A stretch of DNA of 64,000 nucleotides from Casuarina equisetifolia (GCA_028551475.1 CM052355.1:12822129-12886128), one strand, 5' to 3'. Positions 47,721-62,191 are shown, counted from the stretch's first letter. Notes: generated by a model from the sequence alone, not told the origin. Program-made: numbers and translations.

Positions 47721-48089
47721 TGGCAGTCTCAAACACCAATCTGTCGAAAGGTTTGGATGACCTGGGCTTGAAACCAACAAAGTTGTTCCAGTCCGTACGA
47801 CCCTGTGATCATCCGGAATAAGGAAAATCTTTGACCCAGGCTTCTGTATTCGCCTATGAAAAAATGTTCTTCCGCTACCCAACTTTGGCAAGGTTTGACT
47901 GAATAAAAAGCCATAAAAAATGTGTTCTCTTTATGTAATATGCACAATAAGTTTTAAGTTGATAAAACACGGATGCAGTGGAAAACAAATACAAGCGTCA
48001 TTTTACAAACTTTTAGGGGAAGCTTCAGTTGTCCTTCACTCCTGTATTCAAATTGTAGCTAAGTTGTGCATTAGCTAATAGGAGTCCTC

Positions 48090-48784
48090 GCCCAAAACAA
48101 AAGAGGCCGCCTGTTATGAAAACTTGGTCAAAGCCCAAATGAACTCAGAACTTTTCTTTTTCGGTCCATTTTAAAGATATCTTGGCTGCATTCTTCGCTT
48201 CTGGGACTAATCAAACGCAACTTTTCCTTCTGGTCCAATTCATGCTCATGAAAACAACCAAAGTCCAGACTCAGTTTTACTTGCAGCATTGGCTGATAGT
48301 AACGAATTTTGTTACTGCTTTTGGACAAATACATTTATGCAGCCCCCGAAACTGGAAATTTCAGACTGAGGTCCCCGTAGTCGAGCGTTTATGAGATGGC
48401 AAAAATCTCAGAAATGTGTGACTTTGAGCTTGACCCATTAATCCCCAGTTCGGAGGCTGTCAACCCTGACCCACAGTGCCTGAGAAATTTAGGGTTTTAC
48501 TTGGCCCTAAAGCCCTCTGTATCTGAGAATTTGTGAGACAACCCCGAATACTTCAAAAGCCAATTTCTCAAAAATGACCCAAAAACTCAGGAATTTGTGA
48601 TTCTGACCCTATACCGAGCGATAACCAGTTTGGAGGCTGTCAAAACCACTACACAAGTGCTCGAGAAATTTAGGGCTGTACTGGGTCGCCTATGCTGGTC
48701 TCCCGCGCATTCTTCTCTATGCTTTTGCTTAAAGCAGTGTAATATTAAACAGGTCTTCCTGAGTTCGCTCGGGTTCTGAGTTTA
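48090..48784 (+). promoter_or_regulatory. ADA2 promoter/5' UTR region with an internal repeat
   Basis: The 700 bases before the ADA2 start codon have a homologue at 11560-12289. Inside, a unit of about 90 bases occurs twice, near 48415-48505 and 48597-48680. Both have (C/T)CCAGTT(C/T)GGAGGCTGTCAA and GAGAAATTTAGGG, with a period of about 185. The same two units occur in the duplicate at about 11937 and 12102. No obvious TATA box was found. Confidence 0.6.
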
Positions 48785-51700
48785 ATGGGTCGCTCTCGTG
48801 GAAATTTCCACTCAGCCGATGAAGACCCGACCCAAAGGTTCCATCTTCTTTCGAATTATTACAATTTCTTCTTGGAGTTCAATTCACGTTTGAGCTTGTG
48901 TAGTCGTTTTGTTTGTTTTGTTAAGAATTCAAGTTTTGGACATGCGTTGGATGTTTTTATAATCTTTACCGTTACATATTTTTAGGCGCCAAAAAAAATT
49001 TCAGATTGTGGAATGTTATATTTTAAGTGGTGTTTTAATGAGAAAATGCATAAAATAAGTGAAACCAAAGGGAGTTATTTGTAATCACTGATAGTATGTG
49101 GAACTACACTCATACTTGCCAAGAGGGAGAAAAATGGAGATTTATTTGCTTTACAGCCTTCCCCATTTAAAATGTTATTTTTTTGAAAAAATGAAGATTT
49201 CATTTCATGAGTATATCTGTTGGTATACGCTCTTCTGAACAGGAAAATTTCCATCATGCTGTAACAGGCTCAACAAGATCCGGAAGCAGTTTGATTCCTT
49301 AAAGATATATTCATGTTCAACCCAAAATTTTTTAGGATAGAATCATATTATATACATACATAATATAGCTCTTCATAAAGTTTGTATAAAGAGCCTTTCT
49401 CTAATCTGCTTCCGCTTTCATGATTTATTAGTTATGGTAGAATTTTGCTTAAGCTCTGTAATTTTATGTAAAGAATTCATATTTACTTCTTTCATTGATA
49501 TATATTTGGCCATTGCCATAGTTATTTTACATACCAATTTTGGGCGTGCAGGTCAAGGAGAAAAAAGAATGCCTCCAGTTGTGAAAGTTCTGAGTCTGCA
49601 GTTGCAGGTACTATTCCACCGTTGTATAACTTTAAATATTGGCTGTTTAGAAGTAAAAAATATTGGCCGTTTAGAAGTAAACTTCAGTGTCATGATTTTT
49701 CTTGATGACTTAGCCGTTGCAGAGAAGACAATAGTATAGAAATGATTCGAATTATTCTCCTTTCAAACTCAATCCTCTCTTGCTCTGCCCTCCTGAAACA
49801 CATGCACATTCACTCATGCCTTTATGTGTATTTTGCAGGCTGGTAACTAACATTTTCATTGGCAATATGTGTAGGAAGCTTTTTGAAATCTAAACAGACT
49901 CGATTTTACATTGCATTTCTGCCCAGGCTCCAATTTTTTTTTTCTTTTCATCTTTTATTTTGTTGCCTCCTGACTTATGTTGCTATAATGAGTTTGGAAT
50001 ACATCTACAAGCTGTACGCCTATATGATGATGCCAATGATATATAACCAAGTAATCAATTGCAAAGCTACCTGTTGCTTTCTATATGCATTTTACCTTTT
50101 TTCTTTGTGATCATATCCTCATTCTTTGGTGTGTAATTGTGATGGACACAGGTCAAGGGACAAGTGACGGGAAAAGGGCTTTATACCACTGCAATTATTG
50201 CAACAAAGACATTACGGGGAAGATCCGTATCAAATGTGTCAATTGCCCTGATTTTGACCTATGTGTAGAGTGTTTTTCTGTTGGAGCTGAGGTGACACCA
50301 CATAAGAGCAATCACCCCTACAGGGTTATGGTTAGTGATTGCATTAATAAATTATTTCTAGTTGTACCAGGTACACTTGTGGAGTTTTGCATGGTGCTAA
50401 ATTATTATAGAGGCTGGTAGTCGTGTTTTGTGATGAGGGTGTGCTTGTTGAGCATCATGTCATGTTGATCATAGCAGAAACTTGGGACAACAAAATTCAA
50501 ACCCATAGGCTATGCTTATGCTTTTGTACTTTCCATTCAACAGGATAATCTATCTTTTCCTCTTATTTGCCCTGACTGGAATGCAGATGACGAAATACTG
50601 CTACTAGAGGTACTTTTAATCTTAGTATTAAACCCTTTAATGGAGTTCACTGATCTTTCCTTTTTGTTTTTTCCAGCTCTATATTTGTTGCCTACAAGAG
50701 TCTATTTGGACTTGTATTATCAAAATTCTTATTTCAGGGGATTGAAATGTATGGCTTGGGTAACTGGGCAGAAGTTGCTGAGCATGTGGGAACGAAGAGT
50801 AAAGAACAATGTATAGAACACTATACAAATGTATATATGAACTCCCTATGCTTCCCTCTCCCGGTATGACATCTTGAAAAGGTGAATTCTCTTCCGCATT
50901 GTGAGTTTTAAGATGTGTAAGTTGTGGAACATGTGCGTTTCCAGGATATGTCTCATGTTGTTGGAAAAAATAGAAAGGAGCTTCTTGCCATGGCTAAAGG
51001 ACATAGTGAGGACAAGAAAGGTGTGTGATCATGATTACAATTACTCTCAGAACCATTTGATTGTTCTATTTTGTTTAATGTTTTAATCTAGTCTTGTTTA
51101 CATGGTAATATATCATATTTATGCAACAGTGACATGCAAAAAGACCTATTATCTTATTAGTGAATGGTAGCTGATCACTTGGCCAATTAAAGTTGTAGCC
51201 TTTGGCCGCACTTCAGTTTAGAGATGTGCCTTATGTTGAAAAGATAATTCTGACTGGAAGACATGAGTGCTTGACCTTTATTATTATTTCTATTATATTT
51301 TCGTGTTGTTTCTCAGATGCTTTATATGCATATATTTATTGTTGCATGAGTAAATTTGTGGTGAACTAGTGGGCAATAGTTGCTTGTTAATGAAATATTT
51401 CTTCTCATTTTGCATGATTAGTGAAGCTATGATTTTTTTTTCTCTATCTCCTTTTTTTTTTCTCTGTGATGAACTATGGCGGGTGACTTACAGGATTTCC
51501 TATGATTGGGGAGCTTAACCTGAAGGAAGAATCTCCTTTTTCTCCTTCAAGAATCAAGTATGCTGTTATTCTCTTTCATATATGTTTTCTGGAATTTACC
51601 TTGGATTGCCTTCTCATGATTTTTATTTTGATAGAATTGAAGATTCACATAAAGGTGGTTCCTCCGGCCGCTTATTGTCGAGCTTAAATGCTGGTGAGGC

Positions 51701-54148
51701 AAAATAAATTCTTGACTAGATTCCATGTTTTAGCTGATAATTGGTTCGTTTATCTTTTATATGACCTTTAGATTGGCTGCGTTGTTTTCTTATACTTTAG
51801 AGGTGGAATCTGGGGTCTGTTCAGCAGCAACAGCTGCTAACAAGAAGGCATCTAATGTGGCCCCGGTTAAAGATGGCCATGGTGTCATTAAAGTGGAAGG
51901 TGTGACACATATTATCTACAAATTGCAAATAATTGTTAGCCATGTATCTTTGTTATCTTGTCTTTTCTTTTTGTGTTGATCTACATGAAAGATCTTCTTG
52001 AATGTATGCAATAATATCATTTTCGTATTTTGTTGTTTGTTTGCATCTGTTATCTTATATGTTTCAAAGTTATACTGAAAAGTTGAAAACTTGGTGGTGC
52101 ATTTATAATCTCTATGGGAATGATAAAGCCACTGGGCATTAAATTATGTCCTCTTGTACCGTTGGCAGAACCTCAAGCTGACAGGAACTTTGGAGGAAAG
52201 AAAAGAAACTCTTCATTGAAGGAGGGTCCTTCTTTAGTTGAGTTGAGTGGTTATAACCACAAAAGACAGGAGTTTGATCCTGAATATGACAATGATGCGG
52301 AACAGTTACTGGCTGAGATGGAATTTAAGGAAACAGACACAGAGGATGAGCACGAACTAAAGTTGCGAGTGCTGCGTATCTATTCAAAGAGGTATGGGCA
52401 CTTGGATTTCCATACATGAGTGATTTTTCACAGAAGTGACAATGATACTGACAAAAGTGATTTCCACTCTTTTTGGTGGATTTACTTGTTTAAAAATGTG
52501 AAACTTGTAAGGTGGCATTTTTAAGTGTGAGACTGACTTAGCATAATAGTAAAAATGAGAAAAGAAACAAAGGAAAAGAGGAATTGCGATAGTACCAAAT
52601 AATCTTGATGAACTCAGGATGATAATCTTTTGGCATCATTTCTTTGTCTTTGATGAAATTATTTCCTGTGGGGGTTTTGTTTAGACTTTTTAAAATGTGG
52701 AATACACCTACTATTTCAATACTTAATTTTGATTAACTGTTGGCAGGCTTGATGAAAGGAAGCGCAGGAAGGAGTTTATACTAGAAAGAAATTTGTTGTA
52801 TCCAAATCCTTTTGAGAAAGACTTATCACCTGAAGAGAGGGTGATCTGTCGACGATATGACGTCTTCATGCGCTTTCATACCAAGGAAGAGCATGAAGAT
52901 TTACTTCGGACTGTAATTGCAGAGCATCGGACATTGAAAAGAATTCAAGAACTTAAGGTATGATACATCGCTTGCCCACTGAGCTTGTCCAGAATGGAAA
53001 CCGTAGAAAAGAACACAATTATGCCTGGAATTACCTGACCTTTCATATAAAGAAATCATGGCTCGTAGCCTTTTATTCTTGGAAATTCCCATGCATGATC
53101 ATATTGTATGCAACTGATGCGCAAACATCTATGCTACATGCTAGCTTTGAATGCTTGCTTCTGGTATTATATCATGTGATGCTTTATTTCATCAAACTAA
53201 TGTCTTCCTTGTTTGAACTTTAAAACTCAATTATTCAGGATGCCAGAGGTGCTGGTTGCCGCACAGCAGCTGAGGCTGATAGATACCTTGAACAGAAAAG
53301 GAAAAGAGAAGCTGAAGAAAATGCTCGTAGAGTAAAGGAAAGCTCTCAGGTTGGTCCAAGCAATCAACCTGGTCCAAATGCATTCATGGCTTCAGAGTCT
53401 GTTGGCAAGGAGTTCAATTCAAGACCCGTGGGACAGGTTACTTCAACATCTGTGAACGATTTGGATATAATGGGCTGTTATGGGGCAGATTTATTGTCGG
53501 AAAGTGTAAGTATGCAATCCCATATTTTTAATTCTTAACAAGAAAGCATAAGGGCACCTTTCTGCTTTCCTGTGCAGCGTTCCTAAAACTTAGCAGTTAT
53601 TGGAACATGCTTGACTTAATAGAACGATCTAAGCTTGTCTGAGCTCATTAGGCTATGACGCTAATATTATAGGGTTGTCCCTAAACTTTGGTGTGCAACT
53701 GTACATGCTCTTCTAAGTCTGCTGCCTATGGAAGTGTAGTCTCTGATGTATGATCTTAAAACTTAGGCCCGAATTAGAATTCCCCTGGTGAAAAGTGCAT
53801 CCAGTTTGGTACATTGTAAGATAATGTCAGTGGATGACCTGCATGGCCAAAACCCACTGTTTATAGTGTATTATACCCGTTGAATTTTTGGTGTACTTGT
53901 CTTCTGATTTTTAATGAAACAATGTCCTAAGCGGATCTGCATGTGTTTTGAAACAGGAAAAACGTCTATGCAGTGAGATTCGGCTACCCCCACCTCTTTA
54001 CCTCAAGATGCAAGAGATTATGTCGATGGAAATCATCAATGGTAACGTCACTAAGAAGTCTGATGCCCATCACTTGTTCAAGCTTGAAGCTGGCAAAATT
54101 GACAGAGTCTATGACATGCTTGTGAAAAAGGGGATTGCCCAACCGTGA
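48785..54148 (+). CDS. ADA2: ADA2 transcriptional adaptor (SAGA/GCN5 histone acetyltransferase module)
   Basis: Thirteen exons: 48785-48837, 49552-49607, 50152-50330, 50544-50609, 50738-50863, 50945-51020, 51494-51557, 51635-51693, 51801-51899, 52169-52391, 52747-52957, 53239-53505 and 53957-54148. All are GT-AG and phases close to 556 aa. The protein recruits and stimulates GCN5 on chromatin in the nucleus. It has a basic start (MGRSRGNF, SRRKKNASS), then a ZZ zinc finger at about 48-96 (CNYCNKDITGKIRIKC, PDFDLCVECF). A SANT domain follows at about 105-150 (DWNADDEILLLEGIEMYGLG). The middle holds EFDPEYDNDAEQLLAEMEF and LRVLRIYSKRLDERKRRK. A C-terminal SWIRM domain spans about 470-556 and ends LVKKGIAQP. 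The length and exon layout are normal for plant ADA2. Its 5' region has a truncated duplicate near 12 kb. Confidence 0.96.
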
Positions 54149-55328
54149 TGTTGTCGTGCTTTATACTGTTCTTCATCCTAGCAATCAATTGTTTCATTTT
54201 TGTCAATTCCATTACCTGGAAATGAAGAGCATTTTATATTGTGTCTTTTATCTTTGAATAATTGATGCTAATTGTTCACCATAATATTGCAAACTGTGGT
54301 TGTAATAGTAATCATGTTCTTGACCTCCTGAAGCCCTGAAAACTATTGTCCCTATTTTAAACCTGTAACCCAACTGCACTTTGAAATGATTGCAACCTCT
54401 TTTGCAGACGACATAGCAGGTGTATGCTCGGCACCTTCAGGGTCTATTAGCATCTATTGAAACAGTTATTGTATGGTGGTTGAAAATTGTTCAGCCGGAG
54501 TTTTGACTGATGCCCATGGTTAGTCGAGTGCTACATATGTTTGACATTGGCCCTTTACAAATACAGCTTGATCAGGGTCGCATTCACTAACATGGTAAGT
54601 CCTACGTACACAGTTCCTTCCACTTCGCTATGCGCTGGGCGGATTGTACAACATATTGGATTGCCTTTATCCTCGATAAACCGTCACTTCTAGAATATAG
54701 AAAATAAAATACTTCACCTTTGAGAGTACCCACATAGAAGTAATGACGTTCAGATGTTTCAAGGCCCCAAGAGGAGCGGAGAACTGAGAGATGACACATA
54801 GGGATCATGGACGACAAAATGCCCTTTAATTTCTTTCCAAAACAAAAGTAAGCTTTACAGAAGGGGAAACAGGGAACTATTTTGCTTTAACACCATTGGA
54901 CAGGGGACAAAGCCAGAAATTGCTGGCTCAAACACCGCAAGTGCAAAAGCACCAACTGACTTGTGACAGTGGATCGAACCACTTCTGCCTAGCCTGAAAT
55001 ATCTATTAACTTTGACTATAAACAAAACGATAATTTCCATCTTGCAAGGGTAAAACCTACCAAATATATTGCTGTACACCAACCAATTCTCCTGACGTTA
55101 GAGAACTTGAGAATCATCCTTCAGTTTTCCTATACCAAACTCATGCACGTAATTTACATAAAGAAGGAACCCAACTTGAACTATCATTGAGGTCAAAACT
55201 ATTCAGCTCAGACACTCCACCAAGTGACCGGTTCTTTGGCTTCAGCAGCGGACCATTTCCGGTTGGCAGAATTGAGATTACTGTTAATCATTATTATCTC
55301 CATTTTCATCTTCCCAAGGTTGCTTCCT
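54149..55328. other. Intergenic between convergent genes ADA2 and the BAH-Agenet gene
   Basis: Tail-to-tail 3' flanks of two complete genes. The left few hundred bases should be ADA2 3' UTR and the right part the BAH gene 3' UTR. I saw no additional gene. Confidence 0.5.
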
Positions 55329-58300
55329 CTAATTGACCCCCTCCATTTTTTCCATGAGCTCATCGGATATTGCCGAATCAGGTAATTCCTGTTCATCTTC
55401 TTCAACTGTTTCCAGCTTGGGAGTTGAGCAAACTTTGGGCCCCAGCAATGGTGAGCCGCTGCGCCCATATGATTCAGCAATAGAAGAAGAAACTGGGAGC
55501 TTCCACCAAGTACTGGCTTCTTCAGATAAATAACTAAGTATCTCAGGCTTTGCCTTTATGTCAACCCATCTGTTCCCCACCCAATCTCTAGAAGTTCGAA
55601 CGTTCTTTCGCTGGACCTTCAGAAACATGTCTTCCCCTAAGATCACAGGATAAGTCACATCACTCACCATAAGAACAGATGGGAATAACTCAGACAACGT
55701 TATGTCCATCAACTCGCTAGAACAAGTCCATGAGCCATGTTCAGCCCAAACAATGCCAAGTAATAAAAGCTGCAATGCATCAGATTAGCTATACTAGAAC
55801 ATACCAGGGAAGTAAACATGCAGAGTATCATTTCCAGTAGTGTCAACTCCAGTTATAACACCTTCCCACCAGCCATCACTCCACCATGCATCTACCGCTG
55901 CACCAACCTCCAATATACAGTCTGTAAAATCCCCAGGAGGGCTTGGACGAATTGTCAGGCGACCTGAGCATCTCATTCCCAATTTATCATGAGCTGCAGC
56001 CCTAGATGCTGGAACCCATTCCTACATATTAATGAGAACATTAACATTCTATTTTTTCCAGGTCAGGTCTTCACATGAAGAAGCATTTAATGCAAATGCA
56101 CATATTTAGACCAATTCATGGGATCATGGGCCACAGCCCGTATGTTGCATAGCCAAACAAATCACCATTCTTACTATTTCAGCTAACAAACAAACTAGAG
56201 AGCCAAATAATGCAACAGTAAAAGACAAACAACCCAAACATATATCATTAAATGCTAACCAAACTTCTTTCCAATGTATCCTCAAGACAGAGCCCAATAG
56301 AATCAAAAAAATACTCCCAAATATTTGCTTCTCTAAGGACCTATGTTTCATTCCCCCTTCTGTTGCAAATCAAAGCCAAACGAAAATTAAAAATTAAATT
56401 AGTGAACTACTGGTTACCTCTAGATTGCCGAAACCATCTGCATCCTGCACATCAACATATTGTACTTTCAGACGTTTTTGAGACACCTGCAAAACCTTAC
56501 ACCTAAACCAGCAGCCTCGAATGCCACTATCTTGACAGAGTAGTTCTATCTGCTCATCAACCTTAAAAGAAATGGGACACCAGGCCAGGGGTTCAACACT
56601 CTTTCCTTTTGATTTTCTAGAAAATCTTAATTTTAACATTGGGTATTTTGTTCCACACTTCGTTATCTGATCCCCAGGGAATGAATTGCTGAAATCAGAA
56701 AGCCCAGTTTCAAGTCCTTGATCCCATTTGTAACTTTGGCTTCTCTTAGTGTGCACCGCCACAGGGGCATCATGTGCAGACTCTTCCTCCATAAGCAACT
56801 TGTGGCACTTAACTTTTTGCTTGGCCACAAAAGAACAGTCAACAGAAGATAGGATTGCTTGATTAGAATATCCACGCAACTTGGGAAGAGTGAAGGGCTT
56901 GATCTTGTTGTTCTTAAACTGCCTAAAGCACATGTGAATTCCAGGCGAAGTAGGTGGAACAGCAGCCATACATTTTTGGTAATGCGTAGGAGTCAAAACT
57001 GTTGCAGGGCCATCAACACACTCCGCACTGATCACCTGAACATGAGGTGTAATGAAAACCTCTCTTGGGTGGGGATTCAATTGAGGGATCAAACCTTTGA
57101 CTTCCTTATTATGGTGAAACCACCGCACTTTCACCTTTTTGAGCCCTTTCTTGTCTTCATACATATCTTCCAAGTAACCAAGATATTGATCTCCTTCTTC
57201 AGCCATAATAAATACAAATGAGTGCACCTGAACACCCCAGTAACACCCAAAAAAAGGAGACAAAAAAATGAAGATGCCAATCTTGAGTATACAAAGATAA
57301 TTGAAACAGTATTAGTAACATCACTCATGTAAAGAACAACTAATGTGCTCATGCTTACACCAATTGCAGTCCCATTCCTGCAAAAAGCTGGGTAGTGCTT
57401 CAGCTGTTTGACGCAGATCCAAGCAACACCAGACCATACAATATCTGAATTTTGAACCCTCACTTTCCTTGAAACCTGAATTAATATGAAGAAAAAAAGA
57501 TTTTAATAAACATGAAACATACGAATCTAAAAAAGAAAAAATTTGAGTAAACGGATACCATATGATCTGGAAAGTAAGTTCCATGAGCACAGGGTCCAGT
57601 CATTGACACTTCAAGAGATTCTACAGCTTGTTGCGAGTCAATTGCCGGTGAATCTGCTAAACAGATACTAAAATAGCTATAAAAAAACCCCCCTCATTAG
57701 CAGAAGGCTCACAATACGATAATTGATTTAAGAATGATTTTTTGACATCAATTTGTGGAAGAACGTTAAAAGAAAAATGTGGATGCACCAATTCCAAGAT
57801 TGATGCCATTAAAACACCAAGGTCTGAGAACATTTAGGCATGTGTGACATTATAAAGGACCAAAAAATGGATGCTACTTTTTCCATTTCTGCAAGTAGCT
57901 AGGTAAAGGGGCCCTCTGTGCAGCCCAAAATCAGAGCCACCCATTAGCTTCTTGTGTTTCACTCAACAGGATTGAAAGTAAATGAGTAAGCTGTTTGGTT
58001 CCAGTGATTGAGCAAGATAGATGACCCTAATCAAGGTTAAACCCTCTACCTGTGCTATTATTACGCATGTAGGAATTTCTTCAAAACTTTTGAAAGAGAT
58101 GTCCATCATTCTTGTTCTAATGACACCAGGAACTCTGGAAAATTGAAACAGAATTCAGTAAGGTAACCCATAATTAGTGCTTGGGCTAACTGGAAGTTAC
58201 TAGTTCTTCTGTCCTTTTTTCTTAGAAACTCCATGAACTAAGACTCCTAAGATTTAGCAGGTACTGTAGAAAATGGCAGTATTGCAAAAATTCAGGGTTT

Positions 58301-60540
58301 CATGAAAGAAGAAAACGGGGGACCTAGCTAAGAGTTCAATTTGACAAGGCAAAGAAAACAAAGAACCTGTAGATTTAGCAACAGAACTTTGGATCTAAAA
58401 TAACCATAAGCCATGAAAAGAAATAATGCAATATAGAAACAAAATAAATTTGGCAGATAAGTTCAGTTTGGTATAGTACCGGTCCCTTCTAGCTGCTCTA
58501 AACCCATATTGACAAATTCAAAGCATCTCTCAAGAGGATGCAGAGGGCTCGTAAGTATCGAAGAAGTAAAGACGTGGTGGAAAGAGCTTATGAAACCACT
58601 AAGATACACAAACACGTAACACCGGCCTATCTTACCTGGAAAGAAGGTGATTTATAAGTTGCTGAGCTCTCAAATGGGCTGGAGTTAATGGGCTTCTAAA
58701 ATAAGTAGGATAAGAAGGTGATGTGGCAGAACGGACTTATCATTCAACCAGAATAGTTCGGACATGCAAATACTATCATCTGTTTCTCAATGTGGATTCA
58801 GATAATTGAATTCAGAAAATATTTCAAAGAACAGGGATTGAAACTATTATTTTCTCATTAGAAGAGTTTCTTAGACCTAATCCTTGGGCCAGAAATATCA
58901 CAGACAACTTCACTTAAAATAACAAAACTAGACCACATGATTCAGCGTCAATTCATCATAGTACTTTTTACTTAATGTTAAGAAAGTAACTACAGTCCCT
59001 TGAAATAGACTGCCAAGCCTTAAGAATATAGATCTAAAAGGGAAGATAATCTGTTTACTTCCTAATACAAAATAATGCCTCCAAATCACAGCATCTCTGG
59101 CATGTTGAATCAAGTTAATTTCTATATCTAATACCAATTTAAGAGTCATAAAAATCTTTCACAAAAAGGTATGCTAAATCACTAGATTGCTCTCCCAATA
59201 TTTAACTAGCTGGCATTCATTACAAACTTAAGCTAAAGAACAGCAACAATAACTACCAATCACTTCTAGTCATAAAAGTAATGAGTTATTACTCCTGGAA
59301 TACTTACCATGCTAGCAGATAACACTTAATTATGTAAATTTGCACGTGCAAGAGCACATTCATGTCAAAAAGTATATAAACAAAAAAGGTTGATACTACA
59401 CATTGTTTACCAGCCGAGATTAACAACTCTTTACTAGAAATTCAATGAAGTAGGTATGGAATATTCCTGATGAATTACACAACGAGGTCCTATGTAATTT
59501 CACATGACTACTTTGAGAGTATGCATCCGAAAGTGTCCAACAAAGTTCCACAAAACGTTCCTTAAATAAAGTTCAAACGCCTGTGAAAGTTCTAAAAGAT
59601 TGAATCAAAGGAATTCTCAGTGAGACCATTCCTAAAGTAATGTCTGCAAATTTGATAACTTCGACTTGAGAAGTGGAAACCCACAAACAGAACGTTGACG
59701 TTATCAAATAGCCTAGGTCCTAGTCTTCCTCAATACTGAAACTCTAGTTGGTGCAATTTCTAGTGCCAATGCCAATAAAGTTTTGTAATAAATTTTATTC
59801 AGATAACTCTTTCAATTAACATATACTTAATTCATGATTACAGAAAGTAATATAAGATTTAAGATGAGGTGCAACGAACTCAAAAGACCCAAACGGAGGA
59901 CAATTCTTCACCCACATAAACAAAAGAACAGAAAGGCAACAATCCGACATAATCCGATAAGTAACAATGTTCTACTAATTGCACCATAATGGGAAATTTC
60001 TCCCAAACACTAAATAATGATGACACATGCACTCCTCTCCTAACCCTTGCATCTCAATGCCAGTCTTATAACATAGCCAAATCTATGTGTAAAAAACACT
60101 ACCACCACGAAGCTCGCGAGCTTTCACGGTAACTAAACTTGATCAAATATAGAATTCTACCATTCATTATTCCATTAAAGCTAAATCCCAAACTTCAAAG
60201 TTCCAATTTAAGGAGTCTAGAATTAGAATTCATTATACGTACTTGAAATATCCGAATACGGCACACGATGCCTTGGCGTCAAGGATGTGAGCCAACCCAC
60301 CACTTCTCTTCTTGCTCGCCATTTCGTGCACGCATTGACGAATTTTTCGAACCCATACAATTGCATAAACTCGTCCGAGACAACATACGTCATGTGCCTC
60401 ACGCTCCTCTCAGTCCCTATAACAGCAAGGACTGAGTCCCCAGACACATCCCTTAGGTAGAAATGAATGACACGATTCCCACGTTCATGACATACAATGT
60501 GCTCCTCCCATGCCACAAAATTAGGGTTATCCAGAGACAT
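55329..60540 (-). CDS. BAH domain plus tandem Agenet (Tudor-like) chromatin reader
   Basis: Six exons, read leftwards: 60540-60243, 57656-57559, 57475-57359, 57227-56418, 56021-55805 and 55636-55329. They total 1848 bases and 615 aa with closed phases. The N-terminus carries a conserved [20 protein letters not shown] and [13 protein letters not shown] module. A BAH domain spans about 125-265 ([19 protein letters not shown], then [17 protein letters not shown]). A first Agenet domain is near 395-450 ([34 protein letters not shown]) and a second near 485-550 ([28 protein letters not shown]). The order matches the plant BAH-Agenet family. Such modules bind histone tails, so a nuclear role in chromatin reading is likely; the mark read is unknown. 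The start is [11 protein letters not shown], since the longer frame opens only with GTG. Intron 1 is about 2.6 kb. Exon 2 has a TAGCAG tandem acceptor. Confidence 0.9.
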
Positions 60541-61196
60541 CCTGAATATCAGAGAGTCCCCAAAAGCGTTGAAGGAGCCCCCTTTTATCACATTCAGCCA
60601 AGCAAGCCCAACTCAACCAAGCCTAGACACTCCAAGAAGACTAAGTTTCTAATATAGAAAAGAATGTTCAAACCCCGTTAACAAAACCCTCAGATGGCAC
60701 TTGGGCTTCCATAAAACTCGAACCCCAGTGGAGTAAAACGAAAAGACTTAAAAATTAACAAAGCCCCGTAGACCAAAACTCCCTGCCGCTCAATGTCTGC
60801 GCCCAAAAACACAACCAACATCCGACGATCACATGTTGTACCTCTCAACGAAAAGCTCTTAGAACTGGGATCCAGCTGAGTGAGAAGAAACAAGAGGACG
60901 ACAATGGCGTTAACTGGAAGATTGTGGTCAAAAAAGGAACAGCGTTGGGCTTGTTTTGGTTCTGGAAAGATGCAAAAAAGGCCGCAAGCAAACAAGAAAG
61001 GTAAACAAACAAAAAGAGACGGTCTTTCTCTTCTTCCGAGCAAACCCAAAGACGTTTCAATGGGGGGCCAAAAAACACTCAGAAACAAAAAGAGTATAGC
61101 CGGGCCGAGAGTTTCACCGCCTTTCTGTGAAAACTACGGAACGTCACAAAAGAGACAGAGAGACCATGGTACAGTGACACACGCACGCAGAGCGAG

Positions 61197-61200
<4 letters not shown>

Positions 61201-61237
<37 letters not shown>
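61201..61237. repeat. (AG)18 microsatellite, (CT)n toward the BAH gene
   Basis: A pure AG dinucleotide run of 18 units plus one A. On the minus strand it is (CT)n, a common feature of plant core promoters and 5' leaders. It lies about 660 bases upstream of the BAH-Agenet start codon. Confidence 0.95.
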
Positions 61238-61240
<3 letters not shown>

Positions 61241-62191
61241 GCTTTGACATGAGTCAGGGTTTTGCAGAGCTTGGGGGCTCGGCAGGCCGAGACACCTGGG
61301 TTATGGAAGAGACAAAGGAATGAAGAGGGGCAGAAAAGGAATTTGTGGAAACCGTGTAGGGATATCCTTGTACCCCGAAAAGTCAGAGATCTAATTATAC
61401 ACATGTCGTTGATTCCAAACTAATTCCTCTACTTTATTCCATATCGTTATGTGTGATTTTCATGTCAAAAAGTGGAATCTCCCACTAAGATTTTGCCACG
61501 TTTCACCATACTCAAGTAGGACTTTTTTTTTTAATTTTATTTTGACCTGAGAGATAACCTCAAACCCTTGAGAGCTTAATTTAATATAATTAACACATTT
61601 TTAATACAATTTCAGTACTGCATTTTGTGTTTAAATGGGATATGTTATATTTTCGTCAACCAAATAGTTTATGAAATCCGTACACTTCTCTTTCCTTATA
61701 CGATTTATTAACGAGTATGGGGAGAAAAAAAAAAAAAAAGTACTTTGTGATCTTATTTTATGTTTCAATTGTATATCAAATTAAAGTCTCATATAAAATA
61801 TATGATTTTTTATTGTGGAATTTAAATAAAGAAATGTCCCTTTAATCTCTAAGTTAACTTATGAATTCAAATTAAATTTTTTTGTCTCACTATGTGTTGA
61901 GCATATAGAAATATATTCCAATTTCAAAATTAACTTTTAAATTTGATTTTTAAGGATTCTATTATCAACTATTTTTAGAAATATTTTTAAAAGTAAACTT
62001 GAGAGGTAAGATAAGTATTACAGGTATTATACTAGTTTAGTCTAAACCTAGGATGACTGCATCCATCAAAAATATTATATTTATTCTCTTACATTTTTCG
62101 TGATGTTATAAATAATTATAAAGTCAAAATCAAGAATATGGATAAAATCGGGGTAAACTTATCTTTCATTAGACAGTTTTTTCATAAAGTC

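Noticed and set aside
60690..61404. Several overlapping open frames on both strands
   Set aside because: They lie in GC-rich promoter or leader DNA of the BAH gene and one reads through the (AG)n run. No family motif.
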